Counted from the stretch's first letter, positions 44,714 through 53,419 are shown. The stretch is DNA of 64,000 nucleotides from Altibacter sp. (GCA_002696485.1 NZTP01000083.1:22998-86997), one strand, 5' to 3'. Notes: generated from the letters alone by a model not told the origin. Program-made: numbers and translations.

Positions 44714-45439
44714 TTAGAAGCTGTGGTGTGCGCTAATTTGCAACTGACCTTTTTGCCAGTTGGTGGTGGTCTGTTGCATCCAGCCCAACTGAAATCGGAG
44801 GTTGGGTTTGAGTACATACCCTAATCCCAAGTAGGTTCGGTTTCGGTCAAAATAACCCACACTGCGCCCGTCCCCAATTTGGCGCTCTCCGTTGATAAAA
44901 AGCTCATTGTAAAAGGCAAAATAGTAGGTGTTTTTCACCAGTTCGTTGGCGTTGAATGGTATGTTCACAAACAAATTGTACCGATAGCGGGTTCTGAAAT
45001 CCTGATCCTCCACCCAGCGCTGTTCATAACGAAAGCGGTGGGTCACGAGCAATCGTTTCAAAATGGTATTGGAAAGGAGCGCTTCTTGATACACACGATG
45101 TTCGATCACGAGCGCATCGCTGTCTGTGCCATAGGCACCGGAACTGATGTTCCCATAGCCCAGTGTAAATTTGACGCCCAGATCCTTAGGAGTATAGGTA
45201 ACACCGGAACGCAATAATAACTGCTCTCTGTCACCCAATCCGCGCCAGTCCCGGTATTGAAAGTCGCCCTGAAGCCCCCAATCAGATTCCCCGAAAGAAG
45301 TATTGAAAAAATACATATACCAAGCACCCAACTGATCCTCATCGGGACCTTGGGCATGGGTTTGCGTATAACATAAGAGGCAAAGTACAGGAAATAGAAA
45401 GATTCTTTTTAAGAGAGTAGGGTATGCGTTTTGCGTCAT
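44714..45439 (-). CDS. DUF2490 outer-membrane protein
   Basis: The 241-residue protein has a signal peptide ending LLCYTQTHAQ and a beta-barrel-like body. It matches DUF2490 (DEDQLGAWYMYFFNTSFGES, WGLQGDFQYRDW, and the C-terminal LRFQLGWMQQTTTNWQKGQ). The final residue is Phe, as in barrel proteins inserted by BamA. The ATG at 45439 is chosen because it places the signal peptide at the N-terminus; an earlier in-frame ATG at 45490 would add 17 charged residues. Confidence 0.8.
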   Translation of the reverse strand: MTQNAYPTLLKRIFLFPVLCLLCYTQTHAQGPDEDQLGAWYMYFFNTSFGESDWGLQGDFQYRDWRGLGDREQLLLRSGVTYTPKDLGVKFTLGYGNISSGAYGTDSDALVIEHRVYQEALLSNTILKRLLVTHRFRYEQRWVEDQDFRTRYRYNLFVNIPFNANELVKNTYYFAFYNELFINGERQIGDGRSVGYFDRNRTYLGLGYVLKPNLRFQLGWMQQTTTNWQKGQLQISAHHSF

Positions 45440-45820
45440 GAAGGTGTGTGTTTTATAAATTAGGAAGCGTTTTTCTTTTTCGGATTTCAAAATACGAATT
45501 TCTTAGGACAGGGAAAAGGGAATTGAAAGTGGAATCTGTAGTGATGGTGGTGAGAAAGACAGATAAGTTCCATTGTAAATATAGGAGTTAACGGTCTTGT
45601 ATATGGCTCGTAGCGTGTTAATTAGCGATTATTTTTCGGTTAAGCACGAGCCGAATTTTTTAATTTTCTTATTACCTTTTTTTTCTCAATAAGCCAAATT
45701 AAAAAATTTGGCGGACTTGCAAATATGCCTTAACTACGATTAATAAACTGCACAGCTATGAGCTATATACGTCTTAAGTTTGAATCTCACTAAATTAATA
45801 TTGTAATCAGAAAGAACAAA
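45440..45820. other. Non-coding left flank of the island
   Basis: No credible gene is seen between the DUF2490 gene and the IS110 leader. A 63-codon minus-strand frame at 45740-45931 lacks any family features. The stretch is AT-rich and contains the strong inverted repeat at 45650-45712. Confidence 0.5.
45650..45712. repeat. Strong 17-base inverted repeat at the island boundary
   Basis: GCCGAATTTTTTAATTT (45650-45666) and AAATTAAAAAATTTGGC (45696-45712) are reverse complements apart from one G-T wobble position. They are separated by 29 pyrimidine-rich bases. There is no gene within it. Confidence 0.75.
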
Positions 45821-45975
45821 AGAGAGGATTAAGATATACGTAGAAGCTCTGTACTTCGTCAACAATGATAATCCCCTCTCTTTTACTACTTCAACCACGT
45901 TCAGTTCTATGAGGCCGGACCTCGTTTTCAAGTTGTTGTGCTTAAGGTAGTATGTTCTTTCATAAATCAGTTCTT
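45821..45975 (+). ncRNA. Candidate IS110 bridge RNA leader
   Basis: The stretch before the transposase starts with AGAGAGGATT (45821-45830), which pairs with AATCC-CCTCTCT (45870-45881) around a 40-base loop. A second hairpin, GAGG-CCGGA-CCTC, lies at 45910-45922. IS110 elements of the IS621 type are known to encode a structured bridge RNA in this place. The assignment is by position and structure only. Confidence 0.35.
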
Positions 45976-46947
45976 ATGAATAAATATAAAGAAACTTTTG
46001 GAGTTGATATCAGCAAGGATGTCTTTGATGTCTATGGCAGCGTTTGCGGTCATTCCCAATTCAAGAATGAAGCTTCGGGGTTTAAGCAATTTCTAAAGTC
46101 ACTGTCGCAAAACAGTCTTGTTGTTATGGAAGCTACGGGCTATTACCACTATCGACTTGCACAGTTCCTTTACAAGAACGGTATTAGCGTATCGGTAGTA
46201 AACCCATTATCTGTCAAGCGTTTTGTTCAGATGAAACTGGCCAAGGTAAAGACAGATAAGAGTGATGCCCAAGCTATCTGTGATTATGCTCTGTCAAACC
46301 AACCTCCACTCTACAATGCCCTTACCGATGTACAGGCAGAGTGCTTACAGCTCTTTAGATTAATGGATAGTTATCTAAAGAAGCGTACGGCCACCAAGAA
46401 CAAGCTTCACGGCGAAGAAGCCTTGGGGATCCCCTCCAGGTACGCTTACAGATCCCTAAAGCGCGACCTTAAACATTTGAATATGGAAGTGAAAGGTATT
46501 GAAGATCGCCTGCTGGAGCTTGTAAAACAGGAGCAACAACAACAATTAACCTTATTGACCGGCATACCAGGCATAGGTATCAAGACTGCATTGTTCTTGG
46601 TTGTTATAACTGATGGGTTCTCTAAATTCGAGAAAGCTTCACAACTGTGCAGCTATGTAGGGATCACACCAACGATACGGGAATCTGGCAGTAGTGTAAG
46701 GGGCAGAAGCAGGATCAGCAAAGTAGGTAATAAAAAGCTACGAAACCTTTTATTCCTATGTGCATTCAATGCCTGCAAGCACAACCGGGGATGTAGAATG
46801 CTTTATGAGCGCATTGTAGCAAAGGGAAAGAGCAAGAAATTAGCATTGATCGCTGTGGCCAATAAACTTTTAAAACAAGCTTTTGCTATAGCTACATCAG
46901 GATTGCCGTACGATGAAAATTATGTGTCTGTTTTGGCAAGGGGATGA
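45976..46947 (+). CDS. IS110-family transposase (DEDD recombinase)
   Basis: The 323-residue protein has the N-terminal RuvC-like DEDD domain: FGVDISKDVFDVYG with Asp11, VVMEATGYYHYRLAQ, and KVKTDKSDAQAICDYA. The C-terminal Transposase_20 domain has LTGIPGIGIKTALFLV and the region TIRESGSSVRGRSRISKVGN containing the catalytic serine of the family. Length is normal and there is no frameshift, so it may be active. The ATG at 45976 (MNKYKETFG) is preferred over one eight codons earlier. A Shedu defence gene lies 130 bases beyond on the opposite strand. Confidence 0.9.
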   Translation: MNKYKETFGVDISKDVFDVYGSVCGHSQFKNEASGFKQFLKSLSQNSLVVMEATGYYHYRLAQFLYKNGISVSVVNPLSVKRFVQMKLAKVKTDKSDAQAICDYALSNQPPLYNALTDVQAECLQLFRLMDSYLKKRTATKNKLHGEEALGIPSRYAYRSLKRDLKHLNMEVKGIEDRLLELVKQEQQQQLTLLTGIPGIGIKTALFLVVITDGFSKFEKASQLCSYVGITPTIRESGSSVRGRSRISKVGNKKLRNLLFLCAFNACKHNRGCRMLYERIVAKGKSKKLALIAVANKLLKQAFAIATSGLPYDENYVSVLARG

Positions 46948-47059
46948 GACAAAACAAGGATAAATTTAATGGCCAAAATCTAAATTATAGCGTATTGGCC
47001 CAGGCACAATATGTTTCAAATTTAATGCAGAAAAGAGTTGGTTTTTACCTCAGTTCTTT

Positions 47060-47073
47060 GTTGCCAGTAGTAC
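47060..47073. repeat. Left arm of inverted repeat flanking the Shedu gene
   Basis: GTTGCCAGTAGTAC is the reverse complement, with one mismatch, of GTATTACTGGCAAC at 48356-48369. It ends four bases from the Shedu stop codon. Confidence 0.6.
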
Positions 47074-47077
47074 TTTT

Positions 47078-48346
47078 TTAAAATGGTAAATCATCATATT
47101 CTTCATCCGATACATTATTCAGTTCAGATTCTTCATTATTTTTTCCGTCATTGACAATAAACGTTGCTCTTGCAAAAAGCTCATCATAAGTCAGGATTTC
47201 AATATTCCTTGAATTTCGTCTGTAAAGTTCAAATGTCTTTTTCTTTATTAAGTCAGTTTTTGTAGAACCTGAAAATTGATTAGAATTACCAATTATTAAA
47301 ATTGTTTTTGGGTCAAATGTCTTTTGTTCAATTTTATTTCCTTCTCCGTCAAACTGTTCTGTTTGTGATTTTATTTTCCATTCTGCTTTTTGAGCAAGGA
47401 TTTGTGAAACAGCATAGGTCAAATCCTTTGACAATCTCCAAGATTCAGAACGATTTTTGTCTTTTTCGAATAGAGCTGTATCTGGCCTTTTTAACTCAAC
47501 CAAAACAGTGAAATTTTTATCGGCAAGTAGATAGTCCGATTTCACTTCATTTTTTCCATCGAGGTCAGTTGATGAAACCGAAGCTTCTCTTTGAAGGATG
47601 CTCAAAAATCTGTAGTCAAGTCCATATCCGAAAATCCAAGAATTTTGTTTGAAGAATAATTGCCATTCTGGTTCAGTAACGTCCTTTTCAAGAAGTTCAC
47701 TAAATAACTCCAAACCTTCTTTTCGTCCAGATAGAATATTCAAGTCTTCTTTTGTCAAAACATTATTACGTAAAGTCTCTAAAACAGATTCTCTTTTTTC
47801 TTTTTCTAAATCTGATAATTTGTCAACTATATCAGCCAATTCTTTATCAACAAGAACTTTACTTGGATCTGGTTTTGTTAAGTTTAGAAGTATTTTTCTG
47901 TTTGGTAATGTTCCTTCTTCAATTACAAAACGTTCTTTGTTTGAAAAATCTAAAAACTTTAAGTCGCTTAAAAATTTTAATAAAGCAGTAAATTCTTCTT
48001 GACTAAATGAAAAAGCTGTTTCTTGAATAGGTGTTGTTATTCCTGTTTCTTGATTTTCCGTAAACTTTTGTAAAGTAAATTCTAATAGGTTGGTGTCTTT
48101 TATTGAGTAAACAATTGCACTGACTTGATATTTGTCTTCAAAAATTCCAGTTTCTCGTAGTACAATTTCTCCTTTTACTTCAGCAAACTCATTGATGGTT
48201 TCCTTTTTGAAAACTTTCTTTACGAATCGTTTTTCATTGGTAAAAATGCTTCTAAATTTCAAATAAGGAAATGATTTGCTTACGTAAATCCGAGATGGAC
48301 TTCGCATTTTAAAGTATTCTAATTCCTTTTTTAAATTTCTTCGCAT
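47078..48346 (-). CDS. sduA: Shedu (SduA/DUF4263) anti-phage nuclease
   Basis: The 422-residue protein carries the Shedu C-terminal domain. It starts with EPEWQLFFKQNSWIFGYGLD, then has the PD-(D/E)XK nuclease core KSDYLLADKNFTVLVELKRP near residues 265-287 (Asp ... Glu-x-Lys). It goes on with SKDLTYAVSQILAQKAEW and ILIIGNSNQF. Shedu is a single-gene system that protects bacteria from phage by nuclease activity. The N-terminal part (1-190) is variable between Shedu proteins and would sense the trigger. The gene is strikingly more AT-rich than its neighbours and lies beside an IS110 element, both signs of transfer. Confidence 0.85.
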   Translation of the reverse strand: MRRNLKKELEYFKMRSPSRIYVSKSFPYLKFRSIFTNEKRFVKKVFKKETINEFAEVKGEIVLRETGIFEDKYQVSAIVYSIKDTNLLEFTLQKFTENQETGITTPIQETAFSFSQEEFTALLKFLSDLKFLDFSNKERFVIEEGTLPNRKILLNLTKPDPSKVLVDKELADIVDKLSDLEKEKRESVLETLRNNVLTKEDLNILSGRKEGLELFSELLEKDVTEPEWQLFFKQNSWIFGYGLDYRFLSILQREASVSSTDLDGKNEVKSDYLLADKNFTVLVELKRPDTALFEKDKNRSESWRLSKDLTYAVSQILAQKAEWKIKSQTEQFDGEGNKIEQKTFDPKTILIIGNSNQFSGSTKTDLIKKKTFELYRRNSRNIEILTYDELFARATFIVNDGKNNEESELNNVSDEEYDDLPF

Positions 48347-48355
48347 TCAAGGTCG

Positions 48356-48369
48356 GTATTACTGGCAAC
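48356..48369. repeat. Right arm of inverted repeat flanking the Shedu gene
   Basis: GTATTACTGGCAAC lies ten bases upstream of the Shedu start codon and pairs, with one mismatch, with the arm at 47060. Confidence 0.6.
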
Positions 48370-48400
48370 ACCGGCTATCATTAATTTTTTTCCTAAACCA

Positions 48401-48426
48401 AAAAAGGCTGCTTTCGCAACCTTTTC
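48401..48426 (-). terminator. dnaN terminator
   Basis: On the minus strand AAAAGGTTGC, loop GAAA and GCAGCCTTTTT form a stem of about ten pairs including one G-T, followed by a T-run. It lies just after the dnaN stop codon. Confidence 0.7.
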
Positions 48427-48429
48427 TGT

Positions 48430-49548
48430 TTAATTGTTTAACATCACCGGCATCACCAGCATGGTCACCTGCTCGCCTTCGTCCAGGCCGTCCACAGGGG
48501 TGAGGATCCCCGCCCGGTTGGGCAGCGACATGGCCAGTGAGACTTCGTCACTGGTAAGGTTGTTGAGCATTTCGGTAAGGAAACGGGAGTTGAACCCTAT
48601 TTGCATATCGTCTCCTTGATAGTCACAGGTGAGGCGCTCTTCGGCCTTGTTGCTGTAATCGATATCTTCGGCAGAGATGTTCAGTTCGGCGCCTGCGATC
48701 TTTAAACGTATTTGGTGCGTGGTCTTGTTCGAGAAGATGGACACCCGCCGTACCGAGTTAAGGAATTGGTTGCGGTCTATGGTGAGTCTGTTCGGGTTCT
48801 CCTTAGGGATCACCGCTTCGTAGTTAGGATATTTCCCGTCTATAAGGCGGCAGATCATCTGGGTGCCGTCAAAAGAGAACTTGGCGTTGCTCTCGTTGTA
48901 TTCGATCACCACTTCGTCCTCGCTTCCGGCTAAGATGCCTTTTAAAAGGTTAAGTGGCTTCTTCGGCATGATGAATTCGGCAGTTTGTGAGGCCGAAACA
49001 TCTTCGCGTGTATATTTTACCAATTTGTGTGCGTCGGTTGCAACAAAGGTGAGCCCTTCCGTAGAGAACTGAAAGAACACCCCGCTCATCACCGGACGCA
49101 GATCGTCGTTTCCGCTGGCAAAGATGGTCTTGCTGATGGCCGTGGCCAGTATATCGCCTTGTACCACAGTGCTAGAGGGGTCCTTTAAGGCCACCGCATT
49201 CGGGAATTCTTCGCCATTGGCATAGGCCAATGCGTATTTCCCGTGGTTGGAACTTATTTCCACGGTGCTGTTGTCTTCTATGGTAAAGGTGAGTGGTTGC
49301 TCCGGAAAGGTTTTTAGCGTATCCAATAAGAGCCGGGCAGGGATACATACCTTGCCTTTCTCGTTGCTTTCTACATCCAGTTTGGAGGAAATGGTCGTCT
49401 CCAGATCCGATGCCGATACCACTAAGGTGCTTCCGTCCAGATCGAACAGGAAGTTATCTAAAATAGGCAGCGTGTTGTTATTGTTGATAATGCCCCCTAA
49501 TACTTGTAATTGCTTTAATAAATACGAACTCGATACAATAAATTTCAT
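48430..49548 (-). CDS. dnaN: DNA polymerase III beta sliding clamp
   Basis: The 372-residue protein begins MKFIVSSSYLLKQLQVLGGI and NNNNTLPILDNFLFDLDGST, and ends with a clamp C-terminus (EQVTMLVMPVMLNN). Three repeated clamp folds are expected and the length is typical. The dimeric ring tethers DNA polymerase III to the template. It is not next to dnaA here, as is common in Bacteroidota. Its own promoter element is seen about 80 bases upstream, and a hairpin terminator follows. Confidence 0.95.
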   Translation of the reverse strand: MKFIVSSSYLLKQLQVLGGIINNNNTLPILDNFLFDLDGSTLVVSASDLETTISSKLDVESNEKGKVCIPARLLLDTLKTFPEQPLTFTIEDNSTVEISSNHGKYALAYANGEEFPNAVALKDPSSTVVQGDILATAISKTIFASGNDDLRPVMSGVFFQFSTEGLTFVATDAHKLVKYTREDVSASQTAEFIMPKKPLNLLKGILAGSEDEVVIEYNESNAKFSFDGTQMICRLIDGKYPNYEAVIPKENPNRLTIDRNQFLNSVRRVSIFSNKTTHQIRLKIAGAELNISAEDIDYSNKAEERLTCDYQGDDMQIGFNSRFLTEMLNNLTSDEVSLAMSLPNRAGILTPVDGLDEGEQVTMLVMPVMLNN

Positions 49549-49629
49549 CTACGTTAAATTTCTATCTGTTAGTTTCCGTGTGTCATCTTGCGCCGCTGTT
49601 CTTAGCGCACTGGCCGTGATGCATCCCTA

Positions 49630-49637
49630 CAAATATA
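49630..49637 (-). promoter_or_regulatory. dnaN -7 element
   Basis: TATATTTG on the minus strand matches TAnnTTTG. It would give a leader of about 75 bases before the dnaN ATG. Confidence 0.45.
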
Positions 49638-49676
49638 TTTCAATTGGGACGTATAAGAAAACTAACTTATTAACAA

Positions 49677-51368
49677 CTAACGGGCGTATTTTCGCTTCCG
49701 AAGATAGGAGAATACCACACCGAATAGTGCCAGCAAAACCAATGGTAGCAAGACATTAACGAGTTGCCATTGGCCGCGCTGCTCGGCGGTGCGTTGCGGA
49801 TCGAGGAAGGGTACCGCAATTTCCTTGGTTCGAATGTTTATAAGTCCGCTGTCATCCAGCAAATAATTCACCGTATTGAGCAAGAATTCTTTATTTCCGT
49901 AGAAGGCATTCGTCATTTTGTCGAAGCCTAGTTCCAGCGGCCGATTGCGGTCCAGCTGATTCACAATCACGTCACCGTCACTTATCACCACCATCTTGGC
50001 AGGGACGCTTTGCGTCTTATCTTCGGAAAGTTGAAAAGGTTTTATTCTGTTCGTAAATGCCGAAGGAAAGCTGCCTTCAAGTAGTACCGCCAGCGGGGTT
50101 TCACCTGCGGTATATTCTGAAGGGTCCGGGCCTTCGTTCACTACCTGAAGGTTCTTCGGGATCTCCTTGTCATAATCGATTTCCGCAGGCAATCCTACGA
50201 TCTTGGTGATAGGGGACGAGGAGAGTAGTACGGTCTTTTCCAAACGGCTTGGTAACGTATCGATGGCACTGGCATACGAGAACTTTACGGCTTCGATATT
50301 GCTGGTGATGGGGTGGTCGCTGCCACTGGCGCTCAACGGATTGTAGAACCAGGGATACCGGTTGTACTGTGCCTCGTTTTCGGAACCCGTAGCCAAGACA
50401 ATGGGAGCCGAATAGACATCTTTCACCAAGTTGGGGTTAATCCGCAACCCGTATTTGAAGAAGAGATCGGTGAGGTTGAGATCGGTCCCAAAGACTATGG
50501 TCTTTCCGGAAATGGTATCGGTTTGGAGTTCGGTCGCATCGATGAGCCAAAGGGAGGCACCGCCGTTCATGGTGTATTGATCGAGGATGTACTTTTCTGA
50601 ATCTGTAAAGGCTTGCTGTGGTTTGGCAGATACAATTAGATCGAATCCGTTGAGCTGTTCTAAGGTCCTTTTAGGATTCACCGCAGCAGAATCTAGTGTA
50701 AAGGGCGCGATGAAGTAATACTCACGTAAGGTGGTAAAAAAATCGGCAATGTATCGTTCATCGAGCTGACCGTTTCCTTTGAGTACGGCTACTTTTCGTT
50801 TCTTCGGAAATCCCAGCTTGTTGAACCCATCGGCAAAGCCGTATTCAAGATTTTGAATGGAACTGTTCACCCGCTCTTCCGAAGTGGCCCCTAACTGATT
50901 CTTGAGCAAGGGGATCTTGACGGTCTTGTCCTTGTAATACGCCAGCGCCCAGGGATAGATGAGTTCTGTGCTTATTTTACCATCCTCCCGCACTTCGATC
51001 TGTGCCGCCTTGAGTCCGAAGTTGGCTAATTGCTGTCTAATGGCAGCCGGATCTTCTTCCCCTTCCAACGGATCGATGAATTCGTAGGTAATATTTGGAT
51101 TATAGGCGGCAAACTCTTCTAATAATTGGCGTGTTTCTAGCTGTAATCGCCGAAATTCAGGAGGAAATGTTCCTGTGAGAAAGACATCCACGATCATGGG
51201 GGAGTCGACCGTCGCAATGGTTTCTTTGGCAGCTTGCGAAAGCGTGTACCGTTGATCTTGGGTAAGGTCGAAACGATGGTACACATGCTGCGAGAGCACG
51301 TTCAAAAGGATAAGTCCCAGAACAAGGACCGCAAAGGAGGTGATATGTTTTTTGTTGGTATGTATCAC
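49677..51368 (-). CDS. gldG: Gliding-motility ABC transporter substrate-binding component GldG
   Basis: The 563-residue protein has an N-terminal membrane anchor (ITSFAVLVLGLILLNVLSQ), a large periplasmic ABC_transp_aux-like region (DSPMIVDVFLTGTFPPEFRR, FDLIVSAKPQQAFTDSEKYI) and a C-terminal membrane helix ending YLRKRKYAR. These are the features of GldG, which with GldF and the ATPase GldA forms an ABC transporter required for gliding in Flavobacterium. The start is GTG, overlapping the gldF stop by one base (TAGTG). gldA is not in this window. Confidence 0.9.
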   Translation of the reverse strand: MIHTNKKHITSFAVLVLGLILLNVLSQHVYHRFDLTQDQRYTLSQAAKETIATVDSPMIVDVFLTGTFPPEFRRLQLETRQLLEEFAAYNPNITYEFIDPLEGEEDPAAIRQQLANFGLKAAQIEVREDGKISTELIYPWALAYYKDKTVKIPLLKNQLGATSEERVNSSIQNLEYGFADGFNKLGFPKKRKVAVLKGNGQLDERYIADFFTTLREYYFIAPFTLDSAAVNPKRTLEQLNGFDLIVSAKPQQAFTDSEKYILDQYTMNGGASLWLIDATELQTDTISGKTIVFGTDLNLTDLFFKYGLRINPNLVKDVYSAPIVLATGSENEAQYNRYPWFYNPLSASGSDHPITSNIEAVKFSYASAIDTLPSRLEKTVLLSSSPITKIVGLPAEIDYDKEIPKNLQVVNEGPDPSEYTAGETPLAVLLEGSFPSAFTNRIKPFQLSEDKTQSVPAKMVVISDGDVIVNQLDRNRPLELGFDKMTNAFYGNKEFLLNTVNYLLDDSGLINIRTKEIAVPFLDPQRTAEQRGQWQLVNVLLPLVLLALFGVVFSYLRKRKYAR

Positions 51369-52081
51369 TACTCTTTACTTATTTTTAAAACGGTTGCCGC
51401 AAGAAACAGCCCCGCGACACTTAAAAAATAGATAATATCTCGCGTATCAAGGACACCCCGTGCCACACTGTTAAAGTGTGCTTTCATACCAAATCCTTGA
51501 ACCACGGCAGCATTTGTTAGTTCGGCCATAGCTTCAAAACCGTAATACAAGCCAAAACAGAGAAACATAGCGATAAGGAAGGCTACGATTTGGTTTTGGG
51601 AAAGGGTGGAGGCAAACACGCCAATGGCGGTATAGGCAAGCACCAAGAACAGCAATCCGATATAAGATCCCAAGGTACTCCCAACGTCCCAATTTCCCGG
51701 CGGATTCCCAAGATTGGAAATGGTTAGGATATACAACAAAGTAGGTAGGATTGCGATCACGATAAGGATTACAGCGCCAAAGTATTTGCCAAGAACAATG
51801 TTGCGTAAGGAAATAGGCTTGGTTAGTAACAGCTCCAGTGTACCCATCTTCATTTCTTCACTGAAGGCACGCATGGTGACAGCTGGAATAAGGAACAACA
51901 GCACCCAGGGAGCCAGTTCAAAAAATGCAGAAAGATCGGCAAACCCGGCGTCTAGTATATTGAAGGTTCCGGCAAAGACCCAAAGGAACAACCCATTGAT
52001 TAACAAAAAGGTTGCGATCACCAAATACCCGACCGGGCCGGCAAAAAATGCATTGATCTCTCTTTTAATAATAGCTGTCAT
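51368..52081 (-). CDS. gldF: Gliding-motility ABC transporter permease GldF
   Basis: The 237-residue protein has six membrane helices and the GldF signature INAFFAGPVGYLVIATFLLI followed by RAFSEEMKMGTLELLLTKPI, typical of ABC-2 permeases. It is the membrane component of the GldFGA complex. The upstream 170 bases are a heptamer repeat tract, which would form most of its leader or promoter region. It is translationally coupled to gldG. Confidence 0.92.
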   Translation of the reverse strand: MTAIIKREINAFFAGPVGYLVIATFLLINGLFLWVFAGTFNILDAGFADLSAFFELAPWVLLFLIPAVTMRAFSEEMKMGTLELLLTKPISLRNIVLGKYFGAVILIVIAILPTLLYILTISNLGNPPGNWDVGSTLGSYIGLLFLVLAYTAIGVFASTLSQNQIVAFLIAMFLCFGLYYGFEAMAELTNAAVVQGFGMKAHFNSVARGVLDTRDIIYFLSVAGLFLAATVLKISKE

Positions 52082-52093
52082 TCTTATTTTTAT

Positions 52094-52263
52094 CTCCTAA
52101 CTCCTAACTCCTAACTCCTAACTCCTAACTCCTAACTCCCAACTTCCAACTCCCAACCCCTAACTCCAAATTCCAAACTCCCAACTTCCAACTTCCAACT
52201 CCAAACTCCCAACTCCCAACTCCCAACTCCCAACTTCCAACTCCTAACTCCCAATTCCTAACT
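52094..52263. repeat. Heptamer tandem repeat tract upstream of gldF
   Basis: About 24 copies of a seven-base unit (CTCCTAA / CTCCCAA / CTTCCAA on the plus strand; TTAGGAG on the coding strand of gldF) fill the whole gap between two genes. The six copies next to gldF are identical. The distal end of the tract includes the stop codon of the monooxygenase-like gene. Confidence 0.9.
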
Positions 52264-52551
52264 CACCCATACCGTATCCACACTCCAGGCAACTGGTTTA
52301 GAACGGAACATCGGTTTGGTTGTTGCCCATACTTTCTTAAAAAGTGAACTGTTGCGATAAGCATCCAGATCCGCTGTGGCTTTCCATTTACTATAGGTAA
52401 AGAAGATAGTATCATCATCCTTATCACGGTACAATTCCAAAAATTCACATCCCGGAAAGTTTCGGATCTTATCCTTTACAGATTCAAAATTATCTAAAAA
52501 GGCCGGCACCTTCGCCTCTTGAAATTCCATTTTTACAATTCTTGTGAACAT
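52258..52551 (-). CDS. ABM-family (antibiotic biosynthesis monooxygenase-like) protein
   Basis: The 97-residue protein has the dimeric alpha/beta-barrel ABM fold: FTRIVKMEFQEAKVPAFLDN, FPGCEFLELYRDKDD and FFTYSKWKATADLDAYRNSS. Such proteins act on quinones, haem or small aromatics, or have no known activity. Its stop codon TAG is part of the heptamer TTAGGAG that starts the repeat tract. It begins one base after the SAM hydrolase stop codon, so the two are co-transcribed. Confidence 0.82.
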   Translation of the reverse strand: MFTRIVKMEFQEAKVPAFLDNFESVKDKIRNFPGCEFLELYRDKDDDTIFFTYSKWKATADLDAYRNSSLFKKVWATTKPMFRSKPVAWSVDTVWVS

Positions 52552-52552
52552 G

Positions 52553-53383
52553 CTAGCTAAAATTTACGGTAATGGTGTCTCGAAAACCCAATCCGAATAA
52601 GGTCGACGCACTCCCCACGGTCGATGGATTACTTTTATAAATGGCCAATTCTAAATAATTGGACGAGTTCCACAAAGCAAGTTTCTTACCATCCTCTTCT
52701 CGGCGTTCCGGGGGAACGTCAAAATTAATGGCATCGCTGTAATGCGTATGAATTTTCGTAAAGGTGGCGCCGCGTGCCGCAATACTAAAATCACGCCCTT
52801 TCCCTACATCGTCAAATAGGTTCTTAGTAATATTGCAGATCACATTTCCGTAGTTATCAATGTAGATCACGTTTCCAATGATCTGGTTGGAATCTGAATT
52901 CACCACCGGCCGGATTCCCGTGAGCTCTTTTATTTCTGAAATGGTTTTACCGATTACTTCTAAGGTACCGCCACGAGCAAGATGGCATGCAACCTTCACA
53001 AATACGTCCAACACAGGAAAGTTACTGGTAATGCGATCGTGAATGTTGATCTCTACGATCTTCTCCGGCTTTATTTCCGAAGCTAACATCGAAATGATAC
53101 CATTGTTGGCACATAGAAAATAGTGCCCGTCCAGATATACGGCTATATGTGTATTCTCCGGATTCAGTTCACTGTCGATGCCTATGATATGGATACTACC
53201 TTCCGGAAAACTGCGATACGCATTTTGAATGATGTAGGCAGCCTCGGTGATGTGAAAGGGTGAAACCGAGTGCGAGATATCAACAATACGAACCGTATCC
53301 AGTTCGCTGTAGATAGCCCCTTTAACCGCACCTGCAAAGTGATCCTTCTCTCCAAAATCGGTCGTTAACGTAATGATGGGCAT
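52553..53383 (-). CDS. SAM hydrolase / SAM-dependent halogenase family (DUF62)
   Basis: The 276-residue protein starts PIITLTTDFGEKDHFAGAVK, the signature of the S-adenosylmethionine hydroxide adenosyltransferase family, and has VDISHSVSPFHITEAAYII, VVNSDSNQIIGNVIYIDNYG and FGLGFRDTITV at the end. Most bacterial members hydrolyse SAM to adenosine and methionine; chlorinase and fluorinase are rare relatives. The hydrolase activity is the default inference. It is divergent from phoH. Confidence 0.88.
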   Translation of the reverse strand: MPIITLTTDFGEKDHFAGAVKGAIYSELDTVRIVDISHSVSPFHITEAAYIIQNAYRSFPEGSIHIIGIDSELNPENTHIAVYLDGHYFLCANNGIISMLASEIKPEKIVEINIHDRITSNFPVLDVFVKVACHLARGGTLEVIGKTISEIKELTGIRPVVNSDSNQIIGNVIYIDNYGNVICNITKNLFDDVGKGRDFSIAARGATFTKIHTHYSDAINFDVPPERREEDGKKLALWNSSNYLELAIYKSNPSTVGSASTLFGLGFRDTITVNFS

Positions 53384-53419
53384 GGGCTAATTGTTGATAT
53401 TTTGTTTACACAAGTACCA

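Larger units (their letters stand above)
45820..47000 (+). mobile_element. IS110-family insertion sequence (ends approximate)
   Basis: A DEDD transposase gene preceded by about 155 structured non-coding bases fits the IS110 layout. IS110 elements usually lack long terminal inverted repeats and target duplications, so exact ends cannot be set from one copy. The given limits cover the leader hairpin and a little past the transposase stop. Confidence 0.6.

Noticed and set aside
45740-45931. A 63-codon minus-strand frame before the IS110 transposase
   Set aside because: It has no recognisable family, overlaps the structured IS110 leader and has an unlikely composition.
52094-52263. Heptamer tract considered as CRISPR
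   Set aside because: The unit is seven bases, tandem and without spacers, and no cas genes are near.
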